The notes under the pieces were generated by a model, which saw only the letters and a program-made list of their open reading frames with translations, was not told the origin of the DNA and searched no databases. 64,000 bases of DNA from Verticillium longisporum (Eukaryota; Ascomycota; Sordariomycetes; Glomerellales; Plectosphaerellaceae): NCBI GenBank assembly GCA_019188255.1, contig JAETXT010000010.1, positions 3,100,001-3,164,000 of the forward strand, read 5' to 3'. The translations under genes were made by a program, and so were the position numbers. Shown piece after piece: positions 33,851 through 45,409 of the stretch; position 1 is the first letter of the stretch, and each line of letters opens with the position of its first letter.

Positions 33851-36800
33851 TCAAGGTCGCTTTCCCCTCCCAGCCACAGCGCCACCAAATCTGCCCAGCT
33901 GCCTCCCGAGACCGGACCGCTTAGCAGCCGGAGCTGCCGGCGGAGGGACCGTAGACGGGTCTTTCATCGGGACTGGCGGCCCCGGCATGTTGCGGGTGTC
34001 CTTGGATCCTCCCTTCATTTCTGGTCCGTCACTCAGTCGAATGTCACCAACACCCAGCGGGGCGCCATCGTCGAGACCCTCGCCAGCGTGCCTCTGCGTC
34101 CGCCGAGCTTTCTCCTGCACACTGCGGAATTTTTCCAACAGATCGCCCCATTTGACAATCGCTTCTTCTCGCCCTTTGAGCCTGTTGGGTCTGTCGAAAT
34201 TGGCACCAGCCGACGTTGACGCCGTTGGTCTAGGGGTGATATGCAGATAGCCAATCGAGCTGACGCTGTTGAGACGGTTCTTGAGGGCAGCAAAGGCGGA
34301 TGACTGTGGGAGAAGCATAAGAAGTCCGTAGAGGCACTTGTAGAGGTATGGGAACTTTTCAGGCTCCAGGAGCTGGAGGCGGAGATCTGAGGTGCGGCAC
34401 ACCGCATGTCAGCTTCCCACTCAAGTCAGTGGTAAGGCGCGGGGCAACTTACACGTGAATACTGGTGATTCGATGAGCTGAACCAGCTTGTCTATTTGAA
34501 TGAGAATATTCACGGTCATCTCCAATTCCGCGCTATGCCTGGTTAGCAACTTCGTCTTACGTGTAACCCCAGGCTCTGCAAACTTACAATATCTGCAAGA
34601 GGTTGTATGCTTGCTCGTATGCCTGTGCCAGCAGGCATAACGAGAATGTCGCAACGGCGTTGTAACACCAAGAGCGGAAGAGAGCTACGAAGAAAGCTTG
34701 GCCGTCCTTGAATTCACGTCAGTCCATGATCGATCCCTGCAAAATATGGCTGGCATACCTTTGTCTCGAGATTGCGTAGCCTCTTCCGAAGATCTGCCAG
34801 CTCTGGTGCGGTAATCAAGTTGTTGTTCAAAATCTGTACCATGATGCTGGCGAATTCAACATCCTCTTCTTTCTCAATGCAGTCTGCCAGTGTTCTGTAG
34901 ATCCTCTCGGCGCTAAGACTGACACAGAGCTGTCGGATGATAAGGTTTCCACGGGTCTCAAGCAGCTTTCTGTCTGTAGCGAAAAGCTGCAAGAGATTGA
35001 CCATGAAGTTGGAAAAGTAGTCGTCTTCGCTGTTGCGTGAAATCTGTGATAGCAGTTGCAGGTCCTTGGTCACGACAGCTTCTGCTGGATCAGATAGCGT
35101 CTTGAGCAGGGCCGGGAAGGTTCCATCGTTGAATGCCAGTACCTTGCGCGGTGCTTTCCTATGCAGCATGATGAGCCACGTCAAGGCGGCCACCCTCGTG
35201 GCCTCGTGGTCATTGAGGAAGAGTAACGTAAGAGCGCTGACGGCAGCTGCGTAGTCGAGATCCGCCTGTGGGTGAGCTGAAGACGGAACAGCGCTGGGTG
35301 TTGAGATGGAGCGATTATGGGCGGGCGTCGGACTTCGTACATCGAGCTCACGGGAGCTGGAGAGGGAGGCACGAGCACTAACAGTGCCATCCGGCCGTTC
35401 TCCGAACGTTGGCAGGCGTGATTGGTGGTGATACTGCGTTCCCATATCGGGTTCATCCGATAATGACACAACGTAGTCCAACAGACCACTGTTGACCCGG
35501 ACTGCGGCTTGACGAATCGACTCGGAGCCACTTGCCATGGCAGGCAACATGTGCGCAAGAACCTTGGGCGTGAAAGGCAAAACCTCTTCAGGACAAATGT
35601 CGAGGAACTCAACGATCCAGCGCAGTGACTCGGGCAACGTTGCGTCTTCTGCCATAGATAATAAGATACTTGCTACGCATGATTAGGGAGGGGCTTTGTC
35701 TCAGCGTACCTAGTGGAGAGTCCAAGGTCGCCGTCAAGATATCAAGGATCTCTCGGTAGTTGATGTGGACGTCCTGCCCAGGCACCCAGTCTTCTTCGGC
35801 GCTCGCATCGTCGTCATCCCCCGACATCTGAGAGTCAATCTCGTCGCCTTCCTGCAGGCCATCGTGAAGGCTGCCTGAATCGACAGAGTCCTCTCGTTTC
35901 CTCTTGCCGCCCTCTCGAGACTTCTTGCTCTCAGCCAAGCCTTTCTTGACCCTGGAGATTCTCTTGATCTCGTTGAGGAATTTGTTCAGGCAGGCCTGTG
36001 TGGCCACTTGCACGTCCTTGTTGGTATCACTCAGGAACTTGAGTAAGCCGGCGAGGAAGTCGGGGAGGAAAGTGACAATCTCAAGGTCTGGGATAGAATC
36101 TAGAAGAGTGATCCAGCCTACGAGGAATTGGCGAGTGAATGGGTTTATAACCCATATTCGATCCTTCAGAAGTGGGATGAACCGCTGTAGGGAGAAGGCA
36201 GTTGGTGGGCGAGGCCGGTCCTCGCTGAAGTCTTTCTCTGGCCCGCCATACTCAGGCTCGGTCTCGAGGACAGAGACATAAGAGGCTGCCGACTCGGAAA
36301 CAATATCTTTGACAAGCCGATCAAGGAGTTCCGCTCCGTTCTTCACTGACAGTTCAGAATCCGCGCCTAACTAAGTAAGGATATCAGCAAAGGACGGCGG
36401 TGGCAAGTGTCAGCGATAGTCCCTACTTTACAGAGAGCATCAAATATGTTGTTGAAATAGATTAATATCTCGCCTTTCGCAACCTTGGCGATGTTGTACA
36501 TGGCCTCGCACGCGTAATACCGCACTCTGGCATCCTGATCGGTAAAGCATGCGAGTACAGGCGGGACAATCTTGGCCAAGTAACGAGCTAGTTCCTGGCG
36601 AGAGCAAAGTTGTGAGCAACACACTCAAAGGGGCAGCGGGGACGTAGAGGCCTCAGAGGCTCTTATTCGGCGGGGGGCGACGCACTGAACCTAGAGCGAT
36701 TCCAGCCGCTGCTAAGCCGATCAAGCCGCCATTCCTGGCATGGGGCTGATGAACCGCATATGCATACTCGTTGCAAAGCTGCTCGAGGATCGCTTCAACT

Positions 36801-36998
36801 CTGTTGTAGTCTTTGGAGGCTACAAGATCCCGAATGACGCGTTCCAACCTAGCCCAGTGATCAGCGAATGGGACACACTCAGGAAGCGCGATTGATTTTG
36901 ATCGAGATGCCTCGCAATATATGCACTTACTCGAGCGCTCCGACTTTACGTTTGTCATAGAGCTTGTCGTTCAAGAGTCTCTGGACGTTGGCGTCCAT
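33851..36998 (-). CDS. VAC14: Vac14 scaffold of the PI(3,5)P2 kinase complex
   Basis: Eight exons: 36931-36998, 36686-36848, 36427-36594, 35710-36370, 34759-35648, 34588-34706, 34453-34532 and 33851-34386, giving 894 residues (yeast 880). HEAT-repeat scaffold that holds the Fab1/PIKfyve kinase and Fig4 phosphatase on the vacuole membrane. It starts [20 protein letters not shown]; then [20 protein letters not shown] and [20 protein letters not shown]. The C-terminal Vac14 domain has [20 protein letters not shown] and [18 protein letters not shown]. An acidic insert ([12 protein letters not shown]) precedes the fifth exon. In intron 4 (35649-35709) I chose the second AG; the first would leave a 37-nt intron and break the [20 protein letters not shown] homology. 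Confidence 0.93.
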
Positions 36999-39659
36999 TG
37001 TCGCGGGGATACTTAGGTCATGCTTGAGAGGATGAGACTAGCGCAAGCGTTGAATGCTTATCGGGGCGACAAGACGACGCAACGGTTTGACGGGAGCGCA
37101 GAGAGCGAGAGAAAACACAGAGTGCTGCAGGAAATTGCGGTGTAGCTGAAAAGCAATGACTGCGAGCTAGGGGCCTTAGATGTACGAAGATTGGAGCTTG
37201 AAGGTGCTTCCAGGCTGGATGAAGTGGAGGTTGAGGATGTGACGAAAGCTCAGGTGCAGCCTATCCGTGTCGGCTCCCTGCTTACCTCAGGTGCTGGTTG
37301 ACTGGCTGGCTGCCTGGCTGGGCGAGGAAAAGGCTGACAAGCAGGTACGTACTCTTGAGCCTGGCAAAGGAAGGCCAACCGAAGCGCTTCCTCTCCGGCC
37401 CACTTCATCATCTCGGTTGCGGCCGTGGGGTAATCCGACAAGGGTCTTGTTGCTTTTCTACATATCCATCCTTTTTGACCGTCAGAGAGGTAAGGGAAAA
37501 GAATGCCCGTACGAGCTGCAAGGGAGATGCCGAAGCTGTCCCAGCAGCGTGGGTTGTGGAGGCGAGCAAGGACTATGAGCAATTGGCATGGTGTTTCGGC
37601 CCCCTCTGGAGCAAAGACTTTCTGACTTCGTTCCCTCATTCCACTTTCTCATGACAGTCCTCCCTTTTCTCACTCTAATGCACCCAGGACGCCGAGCCTG
37701 GTGGGCTCGCTGAACCTGCCCGTTTTGCCATGGCTGAAGTGCCGTGTTGCGCTCGACGTGGTAGCCTGCTTGACCCTGGCAAACTGGGGCACTGAGAGTG
37801 GATGATGATCCAGCCTCCTGGGACTCGGATCCTGACCCCCTGGTTCCAGTCCGCGCCGACTGCGTCACGTCACGCCTGATCATCTCGGGCCGTCTTATCA
37901 TTTCCGCTGGCTTCCACCGCTGGACTCACTGGCACCACTCTGCCCGCTGCCACCTCGCTGCTCTGTTTGACCCCCGGCGCTGTTGTCCTTGTTCGTCCTC
38001 GCCGCCACGGCCGCTCGTCTCGCGAATTCGTCCTGCCACCAACGCAGTCAGTCAGCGGCAGGTTCTCCGAAACCTCGGCGCCCTTTGCGCCATGCCTTGC
38101 TGGCGGTTGGCATTGTTTGGGATTGCTTACCTGTTCCCCTCGTGCCTTTCGAATTCTCGCCGCGGCGGCCTCGTCCATCTTACTTTTCCCCATGGCCAAG
38201 TCGTAGGATGAGTCTGAGGAAGTGAAGCTGCGAAGTCGAATGGCTTTCGGTCGAGAATTGTCTATACGCGGGTCCTTATGGAGGGTGCCTGCCTTCTACC
38301 CTTTTGTCTGCACGCTGTGGAGTCGAGTGCTGGCCCTCTCAAGCTCTGCGGCGGGCTGCGTCTTGCCGTGTCAAGGTTTGCAGTGTCTCGTGTAATGGAA
38401 TCGCCGGCAAACATCGTGACTTCCAAACATGTCCTTCTCAACGGCCAACGGCTCGTCTCTTATACTCACTCGCCCTTGCGTACCCTGCATCTTCACCAAT
38501 TTGCTTTTGCCCCCGCTCTCTGACGCCAGGCCATGTTCCGGGGGGTGGTTGAGGGGAGGCACGGGGAGGGAAGAGGGAGGGGGAAGGCAGGCTGACTTAG
38601 GTCCAGGGGTGGGATGAACAGGGCCTTGCGAGAGCTTTCCTGGCGGGCGGCGGCCTTTGCTTCTTTCTCGGATTCCTGCGAGGCCCTCACGCATCATTTG
38701 CTCATGACCAGGGTCAGGCCAGCGATTCAAATCTTGCCCTCTTCCCGGCTGCCTCGGAGGAGGGGGGTCGCAACACGGCGACAATCATAATTGTTTGCGA
38801 GATACGACGGGCTGATCACCGCCACTTCGTGTGCTTCTGCAGCTCTCTCTTTTTCCGCCTTGGGCAGCCATATATCGCCGTGGGGACCTCGCGCCCTGTT
38901 CTCCTGGGCGGGGACGACTGCTACTACACTGCTGCTCTTTGCCCTGAAAGGTGGGTGGGAACGTGACAAGCGTGACTAGCTTCTAAGCATTGCTCTGTTC
39001 CGACGAGGGACGTGGGCGGGGAGTGGGACTCCTCATAGCAAGGTACAATCAAAGACGCCGTTTGGTGTACCTGCGAATCGAACAGGAACAGGTACGGACG
39101 GCAAATAGTCTTTTGGGCCCTTTGTTTCAGCCTGAACCTGGGTTCCCGTTTTCCACCTTCATGCCGACCAGGGTGTGGACTATGGAGACGGTACCAAGCC
39201 CACGGGACAAGTGACAGCCTTTTGGGAACAACACATAGGTCACTATGGCGCGGCAAGGATGGGGAGCCACCCCGGTCCTTTCACCTCACTGACATGGGCA
39301 GCACCGGCCACCAATTAGCTGAGAATGGGATGGAATGTCGCAGGCCTCCAAAGTCCCGAGCGTTGGCAAATTTCAATCGTCTCGGTTTGCGAGGCAAACA
39401 TGATAACAGACTTGCGCAGCAACGTCGGAACCCTAGGCGGACGAGCTTGGAAGCTGACACGCTTCAGACATGTCAGATATCGCCACAGCCGTACCGATTA
39501 CTTCCTGAAATGCAGCTCTCATACTGTCTCTATATACATGGTACAATCATCTACTCAGATTAAGCATCCATATCATCATCAAACAGAGCTGCTCGTGCTG
39601 AAATGAGTGCCTCTTCATGAACAACGAGCTGTCATTATATTGCTAATCACGTCGGCATG
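36999..39659. other. 2.7-kb gene-free region
   Basis: Lies between the VAC14 start and the desaturase stop, both minus strand. I found no exon set with family features on either strand. The plus-strand frames are GC-rich and short. A G/A-rich stretch occurs at 38540-38600. It could hold a long VAC14 promoter, an untranslated transcript or a very diverged gene. Confidence 0.5.
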
Positions 39660-41410
39660 CTACTCGTGACTCGCGACATGCTTTTGGCACTCTGCCAAAA
39701 TGGCTGCCTGTCGGGACACCTCGGCAAGCTTGCCGATGACGGTCTTGTTGCCGTCCACAAAGCCATAGAGTGCGTATGGAATACCGACATCGACGCAGAA
39801 TTCCTGCACCAACTTCTGGGTCCGCCTGAGGTTGTGGCGCGGGATACGAGGGTACAGGTGATGGATCGCCTGGAACTGCAGCCCGCCGTGGAAAAAGTCT
39901 AGCCAGGTCGGGCAGTCCACGTCCATGGTGGTGCGAAGCATCTTCTGGGGAAAGGACTCGGCCGGCCCCAGGTCGGCGGTGCTCATGGCAAAGTGAGAGA
40001 GCGTGATCTGGATATGCAGCGGCGCCTGCAGCATGTGGCTCACGATGACGAAGACAACCCGGTCCCAAGCCGTCGGGATGCACCTGTACACGATGCCGTA
40101 CCCGAACCAAGCCCAGAAGAACGCTTGACCGACCACCTCGAGCCAACGATGCCACCACGCCGGTCCGTGCCGTGGTGCGCGACCGGCGATCAGGTGATCC
40201 CAGGAGAGGACATAGAGGTTGAAGCGGCCGAACAGCATAATCGGATAATACGTCTTGGACTGCACAGATAGCATCACTTTGGCAAACGCATCGTACTTCA
40301 TCAGTCGGTCGTAGTACGTCGAGTAGAGATTACCCAAAAGTCGGTGGGAGACGGCGAAGAAAGGCATGTGCTCGATGTCTGGATCGTGCTCGGGGGAGTT
40401 GGTGACAATATGGTGAACATTGTGACTCCGCTTCCACCAGCCCAAGGACAACCCACCCAGGAAGTCGGCGATGAAGATGCCAATACATGTGTCGATGTGG
40501 AAATTGTGGGTAATGCCCATGTGACCTGCATCGTGGGCGGCAAAGACAAGTTGGTGCCAAAAGATACCCAGACACATGGCGCTCGGGACATACCAACCCC
40601 GGCTCAGGAAGAGCAGCATGCCACTGAAGAGGAGAGAGTAGCGCACCATCTCGATGGCGTAGGAAAGGTAGTTGCAGTCGTAAAGCCCTTCCGCCTGTAT
40701 CCTTTTGTTGAGGAGACGATATTTGATAACAATTTCGTGTTGTGTATTGATGTCGAGTGACGGGTATCGATCGAGGTCCAGGCTGATCTCCTTTTTCGTT
40801 TGGGCGTCTAAGAACCCCGTGGGTGTCATTTTGTGGTCATCGTCATGCGACGATACTGAGCTGGCTGACGAGGAGTGGCCTCTGGTGTTGGTGGTTGTGG
40901 TGTTGTATCGGCGGTGAGCAAGGGGCTTTTCAGCATCAAAGACGGGTGAGGCTTCGCGCGAGTCGGTATCACTGGAGGTGGAAGTCTGCTCTTCGTCCTC
41001 TGGTGCTTCTGTGGCCATATCGCGGAAGCTCCCTCCCTGGATTGGTGGTAAGAAGTTCTCCCATCGTCCCCCTACTCGGCCAATGCGGTAGCGCATCATC
41101 TGCTCTCTTGCTTCCGGGGAATGCAACCTGCAGCGAAGCAACGCGTTAGCATGGAGGATGAGCAATGCATGGATGGCGTGCAGTCAGCTGCCGGTGGTAG
41201 GTTGGAAGACTCGTACACTGTAACCTCGTCTGTGGCATCACGACCGACCATGTGCATGATGGCCTTGTCACCGCCAGGGTGATACTTCAGCCATGCGTCG
41301 ACCTTCAACACATAGTTGTCCACGATGATAATGGTGCGTCCACTCGCGATGAGCCCTTCCACCTGTCGTCGAGACAGGAGGGGTAAATCTCGATGCTTGC
41401 GGGCGTCCAT
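39660..41410 (-). CDS. Delta-8 sphingolipid desaturase (cytochrome b5 fusion)
   Basis: Exons are 41217-41410 and 39660-41127, giving 553 residues. The N-terminal cytochrome b5 domain has HPGGD at about residues 44-48. A Ser/Thr-rich linker follows, then four hydrophobic stretches. Three histidine boxes define a front-end desaturase: HDAGH, HNVHH and QFQAIHH (Gln in place of the first His, typical of b5-fused front-end enzymes). The layout is that of fungal delta-8 sphingolipid desaturases, which act on glucosylceramide long-chain bases in the ER. A delta-6 type fatty-acid desaturase is a less likely alternative. The intron (89 nt) is GT-AG, phase 2, at the end of the b5 core. Confidence 0.9.
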
Positions 41411-42134
41411 CGCGCAATTTCACAGCGAGCGGAAGGTGCGAGCGGAAGGTGCGAGCGGTCCAGGGCGACTGTAATTAAAAGATTTGACGACAAGTGACAG
41501 ATGAAGTGGTGGACCGCAAGTCGAGAGCAGAAGCAAAGTTGCGACCGATGTTAGGGTAGCGCTGGACCAACTCAGAGACACACATGCGTGGACCACCGTT
41601 GCTGCTATGGCATCTCCAATCCGGTCCGATTGCAGGACCACGCCTTGACTCCTTGCGTGCCTGATGGGACCCCGTCGACAGTGTCCAACAGTCAGTTGAT
41701 TTCTTCGGATCTTCGGTAGCTGATGGGACCATGCATTCGCCAGGGACGGACAGTTCAACGGGCCCGACCTCTTTCAGGTAAGGTCTGAGAGGGTACCTGG
41801 ATGATCGTCATTGTCACGGCCCCTATTTGGCAGACCAAAAGGAACTTTAGCGTGTCAACTTGGGGAGCAAGTCCCACACCAGCGCCTGGGAGCCTCCGTA
41901 CGCGCCTGAGCTGTCTCCCTACCTCCCCAAGCAGATCGGCCTGTACCTAGCTTTAAGGCTCTAGAGATAGAGATAGATTCGCTTCAGCGCTGCCTTGTTC
42001 AGCTGCACAAAATAGTTTCTGGCGCATCAAGCCAGACGAATACAAACATGATTCGTATTGTTTGTTAATGTACCGACAGTCAATGGTACTTTGTGATCCT
42101 GTGACTCCTAAGCAAACGATCGTCGTGTCACATC
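41411..42134. other. Divergent intergenic region
   Basis: No gene seen. Promoter space for the desaturase and the orphan gene. Confidence 0.5.
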
Positions 42135-42820
42135 ATGATCTATATGAACCGTCGTCTGTCCGAAAGCCCGTCTATCGCTATTTCTACTCACTATGACCTG
42201 ATTGTAGACTTTTGTCACGTCACAACCTGCCGCCTCGAAGACACTACGCAATTCATCATGGCATGTTATAACCCCTGCAACGTGAGACAGACACCTGTTG
42301 TCATCGTCAACAACCCAGCTCAGGCCGGCCTGCATGCGGGACTGCACAATAGTAAGTACACCCTAGAGATCCGCCGCGCAGACTGACAGACTGGGGGGTT
42401 CTTTGTAGACTGCGAGCAGTATCGATACCAATGTGGGCAGTATGACCATCACATGGCGGGACCCATCAACTTGTAAGATCAGTCCAGAGAAGACCACCAC
42501 CTGCAAGGCCATGGACCTCGCAGGAACACAGTAATGATACTGACACATGACGAGTGTATAGTCAGCTCAATGGACCAGTCAATGGACCACTTATCAGCGG
42601 CTGTGGAAACAACAGCAGCTACTGGTCATTCGACCAGCATGGTGGCCTGGCACGACAGTCGTACCGACGATATCCGTACTCAGCGATGGCGTTCGGGCCA
42701 GGACGGCAGTGTCCTTGTCCGGCGTGCCCTGTTAACCGGTATGCGGATGATGGTTTTCCCGATCATGGCGACGTCCTAGTTTCATGGGGCGACCCAACAA
42801 CGTCCCGTAGGTTCTGGTGA
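42135..42820 (+). CDS. Small cysteine-rich orphan protein
   Basis: Reconstructed from exons ending at 42351, 42409-42472 and 42562-42820. Introns are 57 and 89 nt, with GTAAGT and GTAAGA donors and a TACTGAC-like branch before the last acceptor. Two in-frame ATGs are possible: 42135 (179 aa) or 42258 (138 aa, starts MACYNPCNVRQTPVVIVNNP). I favour 42258 because the extra 41 residues have no clear character; the span gives the longer form. The protein has eight Cys in the short form, including CEQYRYQC and QCPCPACPVNRY, an NGPVNGP repeat, many Tyr/Gly/Pro, and ends TTSRRFW. No signal peptide is obvious. I do not recognise the family. The continuous frame across two consensus introns is the main support. 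Convergent with LPD1, 233 bp away. Confidence 0.6.
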
Positions 42821-43053
42821 CGAAAGCATAGATGCATTATACTGTACACAGCGTCCGAGACCTTGGTACACTCGCATCCTGCGTGCTAGTCTGAATACGC
42901 GAAGCCAGAAAGACGCCCCTGGCTCTACCTATGATCCCATCGTCTATCTTGCCGCCTCCTCCATTCTGACGCAATACATTTTCCTGTTTTGTCTTCTTCG
43001 CCCTTTCCCGAGTCCCTCGAGCCTTGGCGATCCAACGTCCTAGATCACTCTCC

Positions 43054-44910
43054 TTACATGTGAATGGGCAGAGAGTGGGTGGCCATGGCAGCCTCCTTGA
43101 AGGCCTCGGCGAGGGTGGGGTGTGCGTGGCACGTACGAGCAATGTCCTCGCTAGACGCACCGTACTCGAGAGCCAGTGTAGCCTCAGCAATCATCTCGCC
43201 GGCGTTGGGGCCGACAATGTGAACACCAAGCAGGCGGTCCGTCTCGGGATCCGCCAGCATCTTGACCATACCCTCAGTGTCGAGGTTCGTCTTCGCGCGC
43301 GAGTTGGCGCTGAAAGGGAAGGTACCGATGCGGTAGGGAATGTTCTGCGACTTCAGATCCTGCTCGCTCTGGCCGACCCAAGCGACCTCGGGGTGGGTGT
43401 ACATGACCGAGGGAATGGCGCCGTAGTTGACGTGGCCGTGGCCCTTCTTGATGTACTCGACAACAGCGACAGCCTCCTCCTCGGCCTTGTGCGCAAGCAT
43501 GGGTCCGAAGGTAACGTCGCCGACGCAACGAATGTGGGGGATCTTGGTACGGTACTCCGAGTCGATGATGACACGGCCGCGGTCGTCCAGCTCCATACCG
43601 ATGTTCTCGAGTCCGAGCCCACCGGTGTAGGGCCTGCGACCAATGGCAACAAGGACGACATCAGCGTCAATCTAGAGACATGTCGATTAGCTATTATGAC
43701 CACAGCATAGAACCAGGAGGACAAGTGCTTACGGTCTCGGGCTTGCCGCCCTTGGCAGAGTCGACCTGAAGCTGGACCTTCTCGCCAGAAGCGTCACCGC
43801 TGACGACCTTGGTACCGAGCTTAAAGTTGATGCCCTGCTTCTTCAGGATCTTCTGGGTAGTCTTGGAGATCTCGGTGTCCATGCCAGGGCCGCCAATCTG
43901 GTTGAGGAACTCAACAACGGTAACCTTTGATCCCAGCCTGGACCAGACAGAGCCCATCTCGAGACCGATGATACCGCCGCCGATGACAACCAGGGACTCG
44001 GGAATCTTCTCGAGCTTGAGGGCGCCAGTGCTGGTGACAACGCGCTTCTCGTCAATCTCAAGGCCGGGGAAGGGAGTAGCCTCGGAACCGGTCGCGATCA
44101 GGATGTTCTTGCCCTTGACGGAGGTTTCGCCACCGTCGTTAAGCTCAACCTTGATCTCGTGCTCGTTGACGAAAGAGCCGGAGCCCTTGATGTACTCGAC
44201 GCCGTTCTTCTTGAGGAGGAACTCGACACCCTTGGTCAGGCCCGAGACAGCGGTGTCCTTCGCCTTCATGAACTGCTCGAGGTTGATGCTGACGTCGCTG
44301 ACATCAATACCGCGGTTCTTTGTGTCGTGCTTGATGGTGTGGTAAATGTGAGAGTTGTTGAGGAGAGCCTTGGAGGGAATGCAGCCAACGTTGAGGCAGG
44401 TGCCGCCGAGGGTGCCGCGCTTCTCGATACAGGTGACCTGAGAGTCATAAGATTAGCATGCCGTCTGTAGGAGAAGTGCCTGGGAATGCGCCGTACCTTC
44501 ATGCCCTCCTGTCCAGCCTTGATGGCGGCGACGTAGCCAGCAACGCCACCACCAATGACGATCAAGTCCTTCTCCTCTGTTCACGAAACTATCAGCACGG
44601 AGGGCCAAGAAAAATAGCTGTTTCGAGGCTTTGCTCGAATGGAGGGCAACGAACCAGAAGCGGACGCGTATGTGCGACTCCATCGCGACAGTTGGGAGGG
44701 AGCGGTAACGGCGGGCAGACTGATATCTGGTCAGCGACGAACGACGCGAGTGATTTACGGGTGGTGATGGCAACAAGCTCGGCGGACCAAGAACACTCGG
44801 CGTAAGGGGGGTCCAGAAGAATGCAAAAGGAATTGAGGCATTGGTACTCACGAAGCCTACTTGCAGGCCGACCTAACAGCAGAGCGCGGTTGCAAGCGGA
44901 GGGAAAGCAT
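43054..44910 (-). CDS. LPD1: Dihydrolipoyl dehydrogenase, mitochondrial (E3)
   Basis: Exons are 44861-44910, 44655-44719, 44497-44576, 43733-44437 and 43054-43671, giving 505 residues. FAD/NAD flavoprotein that reoxidises lipoamide in pyruvate, 2-oxoglutarate and branched-chain dehydrogenases and the glycine system. The first two small exons give a mitochondrial presequence ([16 protein letters not shown] ... [10 protein letters not shown]). The FAD motif is [20 protein letters not shown], the redox disulfide CLNVGC, the NAD motif [20 protein letters not shown], and the catalytic His-Glu is in [10 protein letters not shown]. The 5' end is split by four short introns; the frame of exon 2 was fixed by the RTYASAS|EEKDLIV junction. 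Confidence 0.95.
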
Positions 44911-45409
44911 CTTGTGTGTGTGGACCGATCGAAACGTCGGATGGGCAAGAAGGGGGATGGAGATGAGGAGTCTTAACTATGATTGTCGGACAAGCTCTCC
45001 ACGAGAGGCAGGATAGGATCTCGAGGTCAGACACAACCAGTAGGTGTCTCGCTCGCCCAGGGACCCGTAAAAACGGCTGATGGAGAGCCTCCATTGGATC
45101 GGGACTGCGGCTGGTTTTTTTATTCCGTCCAATGGGACTTGGTTTGAGCAAACCGTTGGGAGGCAATTGAGGCGGGGGTCCAAGGCTGGACCACCAACCC
45201 GACTCTACCCGTGCCAATACCGACTGATATTACCCTCCGGGCGGCGAAAGGCCATCTGGTGCATAGCCGATTACACATCCACAAACATAGTGCTCATGAC
45301 CATCGTCACCAGTCTCCCAATGTCACGAGATTTCGTATGACAAAACATATCCAATGCCTCCGGCAATGATGCTGTCGATTGATTCCTTGCCACTGTCTGG
45401 CTGACTGAT
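44911..45409. other. LPD1 promoter region and SGD1 3' end
   Basis: No gene. Holds two CCAAT elements on opposite strands (45093-45097 and 45129-45133). Confidence 0.5.
45093..45133. promoter_or_regulatory. Pair of CCAAT boxes upstream of LPD1
   Basis: ATTGG at 45093-45097 (CCAAT on minus) and CCAAT at 45129-45133 lie about 185-225 bp before the LPD1 start. The HAP/CBC complex binds CCAAT and often controls respiratory genes. Motif match only. Confidence 0.3.

Noticed and set aside
35649..35686. 37-nt alternative intron in VAC14
   Set aside because: Too short and leaves a poor match; the 61-nt intron to 35649 with GCAG acceptor restores homology.
37798..38211. 137-codon plus-strand frame in the gene-free region
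   Set aside because: Composition typical of random GC-rich DNA; no homology features.
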